A DNA stretch of 64,000 nt from Isoetes taiwanensis (taxonomy: Eukaryota; Streptophyta; Lycopodiopsida; Isoetales; Isoetaceae): contig JAJEKV010000018.1 of assembly GCA_021234155.1 (NCBI GenBank), positions 19,889,252 to 19,953,251 of the forward strand, in the 5' to 3' direction. Position numbers and translations under genes: made by a program. Position 1 is the stretch's first letter. Every line of letters starts with the position of its first letter. Positions 11,950 through 22,639 of the stretch are shown here, piece by piece. A model generated the notes under the pieces. The model was not told the DNA's origin, made no database searches, and worked only from the letters and a program-made list of their open reading frames with translations.

Positions 11950-11982
<33 letters not shown>
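11390..11982 (+). mobile_element. LINE 3' end with poly(A) tail
   Basis: The + strand reads TIEHCFMDCTDFRTTWDCI from about 11500, the zinc-binding (zf-RVT) end of LINE ORF2, with frame breaks downstream (about 11630-11800). About 150 bases further on is an uninterrupted run of 32 A (11951-11982), the expected tail of a target-primed insertion. The same segment appears in reverse complement at about 25840-26100. The intact A tract suggests a relatively young insertion, 250 bases upstream of the PGK start codon. Confidence 0.6.
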
Positions 11983-11985
<3 letters not shown>

Positions 11986-12230
11986 TGACATAGGTACAAC
12001 GTGGCACCGGGCCGCCAAATGGCAGATTATGGGTGGTTATAATTTACATCATTTTATCTATCACGATGCCAAATCATCCTCTTCATTTGTGGTTACTACA
12101 GCCCTTATCTTGCACGCCATGTGGCCTCTAACATAGAATATGCGTTACGAATATTCCGTGGCCTACTTCTACGTGAATGTCATTACAAAGCACAGGGATT
12201 CCTTCGCCGGACCTCCAGATTGCATCGGCT

Positions 12231-14338
12231 ATGGCGGCAGCTGCAGCGTCTATAGGTTCCGTAAAGTTGATTTCCTCTCCCGCATCTGCTTCTTCGTGTA
12301 TTAACAAACCTTCTTCTCGTTTGGCTGTCACGGCTTCTTTTCGGCAATTCAAATTGCAGCAATCTTATAGCGGTCTCTCCCCTCAGAAACTTGGTAGCAA
12401 TGCGGAGGTTCATGACATTTTGGGCATGGTTGCTGCCCATATCTCTGCTGCAAAAGGTCGCGGTAACAGAGCCGTTGCCTCCATGGCTAAAAGGAGTGTT
12501 GGGGATCTCAAGGAGGCTGATTTGAAGGGTAAAAAAGTTTTTGTCAGAGCTGACTTGAATGTCCCTCTGAATGCCGACCTTCAGATTACTGATGATACAC
12601 GTATCAGGGCTGCTGTTCCTACCATTAAGTATTTGATCAACAATGGTGCCAAGGTTATTCTTACAAGTCATTTGGTAAGTGCCAAATTATCAAATTATGA
12701 ATGGCTTGTAGTATTTCCTCTGTTTTTGTTCGTCCATATTGTTTTTTGCTATCATGCATGCCCCCTGTTATATCGATTATCTATGGATTCATTATGTCAT
12801 CTGAAATCAATATGCTGATTAAACATCATCACTAACAAAAGACATATGTATTGTTTGACCCATGCTTCTTTCCCTCTGTATTGGCTTTCTCATCAATGGT
12901 AACTTGTAAATTATTATATTAAGAGGTTGAGGTATTAATTTGTGGATATTAAAATTACATTAGGGTCGTCCCAAGGGTGTCACTGAGAAGTATCGCCTTA
13001 CCCCACTCGTGCCACGATTATCTGAGCTCCTTGGCATCCAGGTTATGTAAAGGAGTTCTTGATTATTGTCTTATTGAGGTTGTGCTGAAAGAGACCTTTT
13101 TTCAGGTGGAAAAGGCAGATGACTCCATTGGTGAAGAGGTTGAGAAGAAAGTTGCAGCTTTACCAAATGGAGGAGTACTGTTGCTTGAAAATGTGAGATT
13201 TTATCCAGAGGAAGAAAAGAATAACCCAGAACATGCAAAGAAACTAGCATCTATTGCTGATTTGTATGTCAATGATGCATTTGGAACTGCCCATAGAGCT
13301 CATGCTTCAACAGAGGGCGTCACTAAGTATCTGAGGCCCTCAGTAGCTGGATTCTTGTTGCAGAAGGTAACTTTTAGTTATACTATACTCAGGTATTGGC
13401 TAATATAAGCATCTCTTACTTCTGTATGCTGTTCATTGCAGGAACTTGATTATTTGGATGGGGCAGTTTCAAACCCAAAGAGACCATTTGCTGCCATCGT
13501 TGGTGGCTCAAAAGTTTCTTCAAAAATTGGAGTTATTGAATCTCTCCTAGGCAAATGTGATATTTTGCTCCTTGGTGGAGGAATGATTTTTACATTCTAC
13601 AAGGCGCAAGGTTTGTCTGTCGGATCCTCTCTAGTTGAAGAAGATAAGTTGGAGCTTGCCACTACTTTGATGGAGAAGGCCAAAGCAAAGGGAGTTTCTT
13701 TGTTGCTTCCTACAGATGTTGTTATTGCTGACAAATTTGCTCCAGATGCAAACAGTAAGGTAAGCGATTTCGTTCATTAAATGTAACTTTTGATATTAAG
13801 GATATAACATATCAAATTTCTTAAGTGTAAAGCAAATGAGATATAAATGTTCATTCTACAGATAGTTCCTGCGTCTTCCATTCCAGATGGATGGATGGGT
13901 CTGGATATTGGACCAGATTCCATTAAAACCTTCAATGAGGCATTAGATACAACAAAGACTGTTATTTGGAATGGACCAATGGGAGTTTTCGAGTTTGATA
14001 AGTTTGCAGTTGGAACAGAGGTAGGCCATTTTTCATCATATCTCCATTTGAAAAATCTCACTATGCCACTTTTAAATGCTGTAACATTGCAAGACCTAAG
14101 ATTGCATTTCTGTTACTTCTTATAGGCAATAGCAAAGAAACTTGCTGAACTGAGTGGCCAGGGAGTTACAACCATTATTGGTGGTGGTGACTCAGTTGCG
14201 GCTGTCGAGAAAGTAGGTGTAGCTGATAAGATGAGTCATATTTCCACCGGTGGTGGTGCCAGTTTGGAGCTGTTAGAAGGCAAAGTTCTTCCAGGTGTTG
14301 CAGCCCTTGATGAAGCGGTAGCACCAGTTGCGGCATGA
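12231..14338 (+). CDS. PGK: Phosphoglycerate kinase, plastid type
   Basis: Transfers phosphate between 1,3-bisphosphoglycerate and ADP; the plastid form serves the Calvin cycle. Six coding exons, all with phase-0 GT-AG junctions: 12231-12674, 12964-13041, 13106-13366, 13442-13759, 13862-14020 and 14126-14338, giving about 490 residues, normal for a precursor. Residues 1 to about 75-90 are Ser/Ala-rich with few acidic residues, a likely chloroplast transit peptide. Family marks: [14 protein letters not shown] (substrate loop), TSHLGRPKG across intron 1, [64 protein letters not shown] and [11 protein letters not shown] (nucleotide binding). The ATG at 12231 is preferred; an in-frame ATG at 12177 would add 18 residues. 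Introns are 64-289 bases. No frameshift or missing catalytic block is seen, so it should be functional. Confidence 0.95.
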
Positions 14339-14369
14339 TTTCGTTTCTTTCCCTTGGAAATCCAATCAA

Positions 14370-14375
14370 AATAAA
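14370..14375 (+). promoter_or_regulatory. Possible PGK polyadenylation signal
   Basis: AATAAA lies 32 bases after the PGK stop codon. Plant signals are loose, so this is only a candidate. Confidence 0.35.
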
Positions 14376-14949
14376 TGGAAAGTCTCAATTACACATGTTC
14401 ACTACTTGTAACATAATGCAGTAGTTATGGCTCTCAGGATGACTCAAGATGCTGGTTTAAGGGTTGCTGATCATTCTCCAGCTATGTTTTCTTAGAGCAG
14501 GTTATATCTGTCACCACTGTTATTTGTTCTTATCAAATTTATTAATAATGATTCCTTTGGTTCATCTCTGTTGTATCACTTAATTTGGTCAACTAGTGTT
14601 AGTGTTCATAAGTCCTTGTCTTCTACCTATTTATAGTTTATAGGAAGAATTATCACTGTGTTGAGGATCGAATCTTTTTGGATGAAATCTCACCTTAGAG
14701 GAAAGGCTATTTACCAGGAAAGAAGGAGATGGTCGAGATGGCCTGATTATACGGGTTTCTTGGAGACAAGCAACTCGGTAGACGGTAGGTTATGTGATTT
14801 AACCTAATTAATTATCGGTAAACCAACCATTCTATCACCTCGTTTTCAAGGTAAAAATATTTTACACTTTCTTGAATTAAGCCAATTCAATTGTAAACAG
14901 GAATTGTGTCTTGTATGGTCATGGGGTTAATGTGACTTCTTAATTTAAA

Positions 14950-16330
14950 TATGAATGGGGCAGGTTATGGCTATGGGTGGTGGGTAAATGCTATGCTTTT
15001 GAGGGCAATCAATAGTGTTTTTATGCATTGTTCGTGACTTTAGATCACTTAGAGAAGTCCATGATGCACCTACTGAGAGTCATCTTGGTGTTGAGGTGAC
15101 TTTGGCAAAGCTTGAACCATAATTTATTTGGCCTAGATTGCGAAGAGATGTCTTGGTTCATATTCGTCATTGTGTCACTTGCCAAATGATAAAGAAAGCG
15201 AACAAGAAACCTCATGGTGTTTCTTTATCTTTACCTATTCCAAAAGCGAAGTGGGAGCAGATCATTATGGACTTCATTGTTGGTCTTCCCTCAAGTTCTC
15301 GCAAGAATACTGTCATTGGATGGTTGTTGATTGTTAACTAAGCACGCACATTTTATTCCTTGTTTGGATAAGTTAACAGCTTATGAAAGAGACATAGGCT
15401 ACATGGGTTGCCTAAGATTATTGTATCTGATCGTGATACAAAATTCCAGTAAATTTTGGAAGGCATTGTTTATGCAATTAGGAACAGAATTAAGGTTCTT
15501 CACTACGTTTCATCCAGAAACTAATGGACAATCTGAGATGGTAAATAAAGTTATTTGCTCCATCTTAAGGGGGTTTGTCAATGAATATCAAGGTCATTGG
15601 GAAGAGTATTTGCCTATTGCTGAATTCGTGTACAATAGCACCTATCAGTCTACCATAAAGATGACCCCTTTTCAGGCGGTCTATGGTCAGCCTGTATGGC
15701 AGCCACTCTTTCGAGGTATGAGGATGTTCCAGCTGCTGATGATTTAGTTACTGAGCATAAGGATCTCATAGACTTGCTTCATGCTTGTATTCGAGATGCT
15801 CGGGCTTCTCTTGAAAATAAATCATCTACGTTGTGGCAACCAATGGTTTTTAAGGAAGGAGATTGGGTATGGATGAGGATCCATAATGGCCACGTTAAGA
15901 AAGATGTGCGCAAGAAAGATCTTAAGTTGGTGCCCCGTTTCCATGGACCATTTCAAGTTGCATATCAACTGAGATTCCCTCAAGGTTGGAAAATGCATGA
16001 TAAGTGAATGTTTCATTCCTAAAGGCTTATCATGATAAAGAGTCACCTCAACTTGGGAGGTCAAGTGAGCCAGAAATGATTGATGATTCCGAAGTTCTAG
16101 AACCGAAAACAATTTTGGCGGATAAATCCTTTAGTAGTTCAAGATAGTATTTGGTAAAGTTTGCTCACAAACCTCTGGAGGACGCTTCATGGGTAGGTGG
16201 CAATGGTTTAGAAGTTTATCCAGATATTCCACAGGAATATAAGGACCGGAAGGCAAGAGAAGCCGAGGGACAAGAAGATATTCAAGGACAAGCTTCTACT
16301 AACTGGCCTAAGAGAGGGCCATGGAAGGAT
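14950..16330 (+). mobile_element. Dead Ty3/gypsy (chromovirus-like) integrase region
   Basis: In order: an integrase zinc-finger remnant (HLGVEVTLAKL, then HIRHCVTCQMIKK at about 15160), the core start WEQIIMDFIVGLP (Asp at about 15270), a broken LTKHAHFIPC segment, a VSDRDTKF-like word in a shifted frame near 15420, then FHPETNGQSEMVNK with the conserved N-G-Q and Glu region (15510-15545), and LPIAEFVYNSTYQSTIKMTPFQAVYGQP. Further on, KEGDWVWMRIHNGH-VK and a chromodomain-like YYLVKFAHKPLEDASWV (about 16145-16200) follow. At least five frame changes or stops (for example near 15120, 15340 and 15745) show it is inactive. No RT, RNase H or LTR is present upstream. Confidence 0.8.
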
Positions 16331-17464
16331 TATGCTCAGATGCCTAAAGGTATTTAAACACCCTTTTGTAGCAAAGGACTACTGCAATGTCAAGAGGGAG
16401 GGAATGATATATGCCAAGATGTGGCGAAAAGGCCTTGGGCCTTTTGAGGCCACGTGGGCCTTTGAACCTTTGGGCATTTCGTCCAAAGTAGGGATCGGTT
16501 CAAAGAAGGATCTGGGGGAGAGCTCTGGGGGAGATGGCGTGCAATATCAAAAGTCTATTTTAGGAGGGCGGCATGGAGAAGGATGATGCACTATTTGGAA
16601 AGGAAACGAATCCAAGAATAGAGTTACCGAATACTCCTGTAGCTTACTCCTGCAATAAGATCTTAGACCAAAAAAGGTATGCACAGTTCAGATGTAAGCA
16701 TTGGTTTATACTGCATAAAACAACATTGTTCTTTAACAAACACAAGAAATTCAATATCTGCACAATCCATATCCAGTACAGATCGATAGATCTGCGCCCA
16801 TCAAAGCACTCTGGATCAAAATTAGAAAACATATATACGTGCTTGCAACCCTTGAAAAAAGCATACCTGTATCAAGCTGAGGTGAATAAATTTAGACTTC
16901 CATAAGACTAGAAACACGAGATCACGAATGAAGAAGAGAATCCAACACATGAGTGCAATAAAAGCATGCAAAAATCTCGTAAGAAGATCATGTGGAGTTG
17001 TAGGGAAAGGACTTGCGCATCATAGAGTCGCAAGAAAAAGGCTTGAAAAAAAAGGGACAATGGTGTATATACCATCTAAATGTAGCCACATATCTATGTC
17101 ATTTTTTATTTACATTTCCATCATTTACACCAGGAATGGTATTCATGTGCTATGGTAGGCCGTTGTTGTTGCTCTGGAGCATCTTTGACCTAGTAATTGG
17201 CAATGGATTGGCACAATGGCCGTCCTCTCGCAAGCACACTTGCAGGCAGAAGAACCAAGAGGGCAGATCTAGTGTAGTGGACTATGCGTTGGTGGTTGAG
17301 CAGAATATACATGTTGTCAAGTATTTTCGAGTGGGAACAGATAAGGAATGAGGAGCAGACTTGAAACACCTACCACCTTACTTGCAACTGGCTTGGGGGG
17401 AGCAACAGGGGAGCATGCTGATTGATGGCAAATGCATTGGGAAGGATATGACAGGGCAAGCTTT
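16331..17464. other. No gene recognised
   Basis: Short overlapping frames without motifs; probably retroelement-flanking debris. Confidence 0.4.
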
Positions 17465-17700
17465 GTCGACACTGTCAAATGGGAGCCATTGAGGATAAAT
17501 GTCATACCCTCCAGCGTTGTCCAGCGTATAATCAAATCTGGGCATGCTATGTTGAGTTGGTTAAGCCTGGCCAGCCGCCACATGTGATACTGAGCATGGC
17601 TTCAGTACGAATGCTAGGATCTTACCTTCAGGAGGTCATGGATGTGCAGGATCAGCTATGTCCCGGGATACTCATGAGCTATGTTACATGATATGTATAT
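17465..17700 (+). mobile_element. LINE ORF2 3'-end (zf-RVT-like) fragment
   Basis: Reads GAIEDKCHTLQRCPAYNQIW, then a hydrophobic stretch and LGSYLQEVMDVQDQ. The pattern ED-x-CH-x-CPAY-x-IW followed by LG-YLQE is the usual C-terminal zinc-binding region of plant LINEs. No RT domain directly precedes it. Confidence 0.55.
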
Positions 17701-17944
17701 TTGTACAATGACAACACTTTTATTATTGCCATGGTTTTTCCCTCGAAAACCTTTCGGTCCAGGGTTTTTGTTAACCCGGACAATAATAAGTTTGTTGCAC
17801 TCTCTTATTGGGTCCCATAGGCGGATTGGTGTCCGTGGACGATAAAAACCATTATTTGAAGGATATTTCTAGAATATTTGGAAACTTTGAGGGGCACATT
17901 TGATTGCGTACATTCACACAGGAGTGCAGCGTACATTCGCACAG

Positions 17945-18625
17945 GAGATAGCGAGAAATGAAAAAGAGATCAAGGAAACTAGAATGGAAAATGGAAAAAA
18001 TGAGGATGAGCAAAAGGGAAAAGAAAAAAGGCAAAAGAAAATTAGGAGAAGGGAAAAAGCGGGCAGTAGGAAATAGGAAAATGGGGAAAGCAGTCAATAG
18101 AAAAACGGAAAAGGGAAAGGGATACATGAAAGAAAAACGGGGAAAAAGGAAATGAGAATAGAAAAGAAGAAGAGCAGAGAAAGGCAGAAGGGAAAAAGGA
18201 AAGATAAAACGGAAAATGACAGAAAAAGGAAGAGAAAAATAGAAAAAAAAAATAAAAAGGAAAGGGAAAATTAGGAATGGGAAATGGGAACAGAGAAACA
18301 TGTACGGGAAAAGGGGAGGGGGAAGGGAAATAGAAAGGGAAAAAGGAAATGGGAGAAAGGGGAAAATGAAAAAAAGGAAGAAGAAAATGGGAAAATGCAT
18401 AATAGAAAAGGGAAATGGGAAAATAGGAAAATGGAAAAGGAGATATAGTAAAAGGAAAGTAGGGATGGGCAAGACAAAAAGAGAATGGAAAGGGAAGGCG
18501 GAAAGGTGAACAAAAAAAAAAGAAGGGCAAGAGAAAAGGTGAAAAGTGAAGGGCAAAGAGGCACGAGAAAACAAGGAAGAAAAACGGAAAAAGGGAAGGG
18601 AAAAAGAGGGGAAAAGGGAATGTGT
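17945..18625 (+). repeat. Polypurine (A/G) tract of about 680 bp
   Basis: The + strand is almost entirely A and G, built from irregular GGGAAAA, GAAAAAG and GGAAATG words. The complementary strand is open for 296 codons only because TTC/CCT/TTT repeats lack stops (Phe, Pro, Leu and Ser in long runs); it is not a gene. Such tracts can form triplex (H-DNA). Confidence 0.9.
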
Positions 18626-18630
18626 GAGGT

Positions 18631-18700
18631 CCCTTTCTTCCTCCTTCCCCCCCTCCCGTTTTCTGTTCGTTTTCTCTTTCCCTTTTCCCATGAAAAATGG
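18631..18700 (+). repeat. Polypyrimidine tract, inverted relative to the polypurine tract
   Basis: A 65-70-base C/T run follows the polypurine block directly, so the two can pair as the arm of an imperfect hairpin (AAAAGGGAAAGAG against CTCTTTCCCTTTT). Confidence 0.7.
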
Positions 18701-20490
18701 CAACAGGAAAAGGGGAAGAGAACTGGCATCGATTCTAGCCAAACCTTTCCTTCTCTATTTTTTCATGGGTTTACAAGTTCGATGGTCTCGAAGTCACATG
18801 CCTTTTCCTTCAATTTTTGTTTGCGCAACGGTAGTACCCCATTTTGCCGTGACTGGATTGCTTCATCCACTTGATCTACAAACACCAGCACCATTTCTTA
18901 ACATGCCCAATCAACTGTCTCTTTTAACCATAAGCTTCTACTTCTCTCATCGCCCAGTGGATCTCCTCCTATACGAATGTTTCGTTTGTTTTTTCGTGAT
19001 CTACCCTAAGGATAGCCTGGTGTTATTTTTATTTATTCAACTTAACAGATTAATGTGGTGTTTGGGGATAATGCCTCCTTTCGGCTTTCTCCTAGCTTTT
19101 AGACGATGTTCGGGTGCCATCTTTCTCATTCAACATATTATTTTCTTACATAAGAATCTGGATTTTGCCTATTTGCGAATATCATTTATTGCATATTTCT
19201 CCAAGTTGAATATGTGGGGCATATTTTTTGTGTTCATTTCTTTCTTATGAGTTGCATAATTTATGTGGATTTCTAAGGCTTTTTGGGTAAATTTTCTATA
19301 TGTTCGCGACATCTTGTGTAAATAACAGTTTTGCATTCAATGACTTGATTCGAGGCAATCAATTATGTGTGCACTTTTTTCTATGTAATTTACAGTATGC
19401 CTTTTCATAGCTATTTTTTTACTTTGTTGTTGCCTCTGTTGGGATCACTTACATTTTGTTGTGTTTTTGGCATTTGCCATTTGTTGAATGTTTTTAGGCC
19501 GAGAATTCTATCTAGAAATTACATTCTAGCAATTGTGGAATAGTTTGGTAAGGTAGTCTAACGAGTGTTTCAGAGGTGCACAAGTGCAGCAAACATAGGT
19601 GATGCTTCTAGAGGTGAATATTATAAATTTGTAACATCCATCTTATCGCTGTATTTTTTGAAATGGCGCTCACTTTCTTTTCTTGTTGTGATTCTGAGCT
19701 TTTTGAGCCACATCCAAACAAGCACCATTTCTTAGCCCGCTCCATTGAATGCTTTGTTTGGCTCGCCACACTAGCCTTCTCCACGGGATCCTCTTCTAGG
19801 TCTTCTCCCATTTTGGCTTTTTGCTAGTAAGATCTTAGGCCTCCTAGTTTGCAATTCTCTAATCTTTGAATCTGTTCTTGGGGTTCTGTTTACCCTATAT
19901 CGCTCCCATTATATTTTCTTGCATCCTTTATTTCTTCATATTTAATTGCTCCTCATTATAGCATGTTATTAGTATTTTAAAGGTGCTCTACCTTGAAGAT
20001 CATTTGCATCTCGGCATTTGGAATTGGGATTTAGAACAACATTGCATTTTGGGAGTTACAGTTCTTCTTCTTTTGTACTTTTGAGCTCTAGTGGCATGTC
20101 CTTCACTTAGTCCGTCAATGTTTTTCACTGCCATTTGAACTTAGATCTCGACTCCAACACTTACAATGATTCAAGTAGTTTTGTTCATCCATTGGCCGTC
20201 TCTACTCATTACATGTTTTTCCATGGGACATTATATGGGCACCTCCTTGGGTGCATATGTAGCACAACGAAGTTCATATTCAATTACGAGTTTTTTGGTT
20301 CAAAGGTTATTCAAAGCTTTCACGCTTGTATATTGCATTTTTATGGTTATGGTCCATATTCGAATTGCATTTCCAGATATTTTGTTTTTTCCACAAGGTG
20401 TTGCATTTATTTATCCATATTTGATATTTTTATATACATTTTAGGGAATCTGACATCTTATTATGCCCGCTAGAATTTAACATTGAACTG
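18701..20490. other. No gene recognised
   Basis: T-rich DNA. The + strand frame to about 19250 is hydrophobic and lacks motifs. The - strand stretch 19608-19811 is polar (EEDPVEKASVASQTK) and might be a degraded gag, but nothing supports a name. Confidence 0.4.
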
Positions 20491-20539
20491 CAGGTGACTT
20501 TACTATGTGGGAGTTCTCCCTCCTTCCCTCCCCCACTCC

Positions 20540-20835
20540 AATTGACCAATCATAAGGCAGGTGACAAAAGTGACCCCAATAATTACAGAATGATTATGGT
20601 CTGCAATCTTTTTGCAAAGCTTTACACCACCATAATAGAATCCAAGATCAATACATGGACTGAGCAGCATGATGTCAGGGCCAAGGGGCAAGCACGTTTT
20701 AGACCTCTAAAGTCTACCATCGGCCACTTAGTTACTTTTCGAGCTATGATAGACTTTGTCAAAGGGAAAAGAAAGCCACCTTTCGCTGCATTTATAGACT
20801 GCACCAAAGCCTTATCAAGCTCTAAGGACCAGGTT
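20540..20835 (+). mobile_element. LINE reverse-transcriptase N-terminal fragment
   Basis: Reads KAGDKSDPNNYRMIMVCN, then FAKLYTTIIESKINTW, DVRAKGQARFRPLKSTIGH and FAAFIDCTKA. These are the first RT blocks of plant LINEs (usual form NYRPI, QAGFR-ST-DH and F-D--KAFD). Stops follow. The next RT block of the same family lies at 22640-22975, so this LINE is probably split by about 1.8 kb of later insertions. Confidence 0.75.
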
Positions 20836-20879
20836 TGGTATTGGATGTACCTAATCTTTTAATGTTCTTTGAGCTATCA

Positions 20880-21055
20880 GCAACAAGAGTTGCTAGCTTT
20901 TTGTTGGATGCATTACAAATGCGAGAACCAATCCTAAAAGCTAATAAGGATGTGACTGATGAGGAAGAGGATAGAGAGCCTGATGATGAGCTACTCGATT
21001 ACGAGGGCTTGTCGCATGAATTTGTTTTTTACTATGAGACTGTACTGTTTTCTTA
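20880..21055 (+). other. Short acidic open stretch, unknown
   Basis: In-frame residues include KDVTDEEEDREPDDELLDYE, strongly acidic, ending in a stop at about 21055. A similar acidic Glu/Asp/Tyr stretch occurs at 34880-35080. The dispersed repeat at 21061 follows directly, so both may belong to one element. No function can be assigned. Confidence 0.3.
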
Positions 21056-21060
21056 GTGTC

Positions 21061-21215
21061 TAATATGTAGCATAATAACAGGGGGTTACTTTTAGATTTT
21101 TATACGCTTTTTCACATGGTTTTTCTATGATTTCGTTGTTGTATTCGTCGAGGTGTACTAAATAGTATTTCTAGAGTGCACCTTTTATGGGCCGTTGATT
21201 TTCGTTGGTTGGAAC
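21061..21215 (+). repeat. Dispersed repeat beginning ATATGTAGCATAATAACAGG
   Basis: Matches 33436-33595 and 51965-52110 over about 150 bases (TTTTTCTATGATTT, GTACTAAATAGTATTTCTAGAGTGC and GGCCGTTGATTTT in order). The first 25 bases also occur at 21893. The constant start suggests a fixed element end. Confidence 0.7.
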
Positions 21216-21233
21216 AATCCGAGGGTTGTTGTC

Positions 21234-21372
21234 TTTCTCTGCATGTGTTTGTGCATGAACACTACGCATGTGTATGCATGTGCATGTGCACATGCATGTG
21301 CATGTGTGTGCATGTGTATTGTGCATGTGCAAGTGCATGTGCATGTGTGCATGTGTGCATATGCATGTGTAC
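21234..21372 (+). repeat. TGCATG/TGTGCA microsatellite
   Basis: About 140 bases of alternating purine-pyrimidine words (GCATGTGCATGTGTGCATG and variants), interrupted a few times. All frames read as Cys/Met/His or Val/Ala/Cys repeats and are not genes. Alternating purine-pyrimidine DNA can adopt Z-form. Confidence 0.9.
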
Positions 21373-21889
21373 TTGCCCTCTTGGATTCTTATTGCCGGAG
21401 TGGATTTTACTACCACGAGATGGATTTTTTGCTCACACTTACAAAGGTATTTATTTTTTAATGTTTCTTCAGTTAGCATAATGTTTTTTTTTACGAGGTA
21501 TTGGTTTCCTGATTCTACAATGTAGTGCTGCAAAACCCCCTTTTGTTTCCTTCCTAAGATTTGCTGCAGATTCAAGTTTAGGCCCTCTGTTTGCTTCCAA
21601 CTCTTGGATATTCCTGGCTGCCGGATTGTTCATAGCAGCCAGCCTTTAGCTTCAATCAACAAACGGATTCTTATGCACACAACAGGCGGATTATTCCACG
21701 CCCTTTTCCATGTCACGCAGATCAGTCAAATAGTGGCCACAAGAATGCATTTATATTGTAGGTTTGGAACTTTAATCGAACCATAAGGTGAATCATGCAT
21801 TACCTTTAAGCTAGAGATGGAGCATTCAAAATCATATGGATTGATAAACAATGGTGTCATTGTGAAAAGAGAAATAGTTATGGCGAAGT

Positions 21890-22130
21890 AACAATATGTA
21901 GCATAATAACAGGGGTTTTTTTTTGTGTTGCAAATTTTATGACTTTCAGAATAATGGGATCAATCTGCTCTATTTTTATGGTAACTTTTACTTATGTTCT
22001 ATTTGTTTTATTGTCATCAAATTCAAAAGCTGCAGGTGATGAAAGCCTCAAATGAATTCTAGTTTTTTTCTGGTTTGAATTCTAAAATTTTTGTCACAAA
22101 GGGGTGTCTCTAAGGCCCCCTCGGCAAAAA
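21890..22130 (+). repeat. Second, shorter copy of the ATATGTAGCATAATAACAGG repeat
   Basis: Matches 21061 and 33436 for the first 40 bases or so (ATATGTAGCATAATAACAGGG then TTTTTTTTGTGTT), then diverges. Confidence 0.5.
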
Positions 22131-22232
22131 AAATTTTTTGCAACACAAACCATTAACATCCAACATGTAAAATTAAATCCCCAACACATAACAACCATTG
22201 ACATTAACAACCAACACATAACTACCATTGAC

Positions 22233-22627
22233 ATTAATTAACACAACCATTGGGTCCAACACATTTAAATTAAAATCCCCTTAAACCCCCTTTGGTTTGG
22301 GTGCATATTCACACGGGGGTGGCGTAGGGGCGGTGAGCCCTCATAATTGTATTTTGCCGCATCTGAAAACAACATCATATAGTATTCCGCGAAATCTTAT
22401 AGTATTTTTGCGAATCTTGTTATACAGTATAGCAAATTTTGTACTTGCATACCCCACAAACGAGGAACTTTACGTACGGTATAGATTAAGGAATAAGGGG
22501 TGAATATGCCTATCCAACAACTCTCGTTGCCCGGAGTCACCCCCGTGTGAATATGCACCCAAACCAAAGGGGGTTTAAGGGGGATTTTAATTTAAATGTG
22601 TTGGACCCAATGGTTGTGTTAATTAAT
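22233..22627. mobile_element. MITE-like element with 90-bp terminal inverted repeats
   Basis: Left arm 22233-22321 and right arm 22538-22627 are inverted copies, nearly perfect over about 90 bases (one C indel). They share ATTAATTAACACAACC, TGGGTCCAACACATTTAAA, CCCCCTTTGGTTTGG and GTGCATATTCACACGGGGG. The 216-base centre is unique and non-coding (TTATAGTATTTTTGCGAATC, CATACCCCACAAACGAGG). Related copies at 35600-35965 and 54100-54451 keep the left arm and centre but only about 30 bases of the right arm. No transposase. Confidence 0.75.
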
Positions 22628-22639
22628 ATCAGACGAAAT

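Noticed and set aside
12177-12230. Upstream in-frame ATG of PGK
   Set aside because: It would add 18 residues before a normal transit-peptide start (MAAAAASIG); kept only as an alternative.
12183-12671. 162-codon open frame antisense to PGK exon 1
   Set aside because: Shadow of a strongly coding exon; no own motifs, and the sense strand explains the sequence.
17852-18742. 296-codon open frame on the - strand
   Set aside because: Made only of Phe, Pro, Leu, Ser and Ile from the polypyrimidine strand; stop codons are excluded by composition. No motif.
18546-19250. 234-codon open frame
   Set aside because: Begins in the polypurine tract and continues in T-rich DNA; hydrophobic by composition, no motif.
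21171-21575. Cys/Met/His-rich open frames on both strands
   Set aside because: Microsatellite translation; every frame is open over TGCATG repeats.
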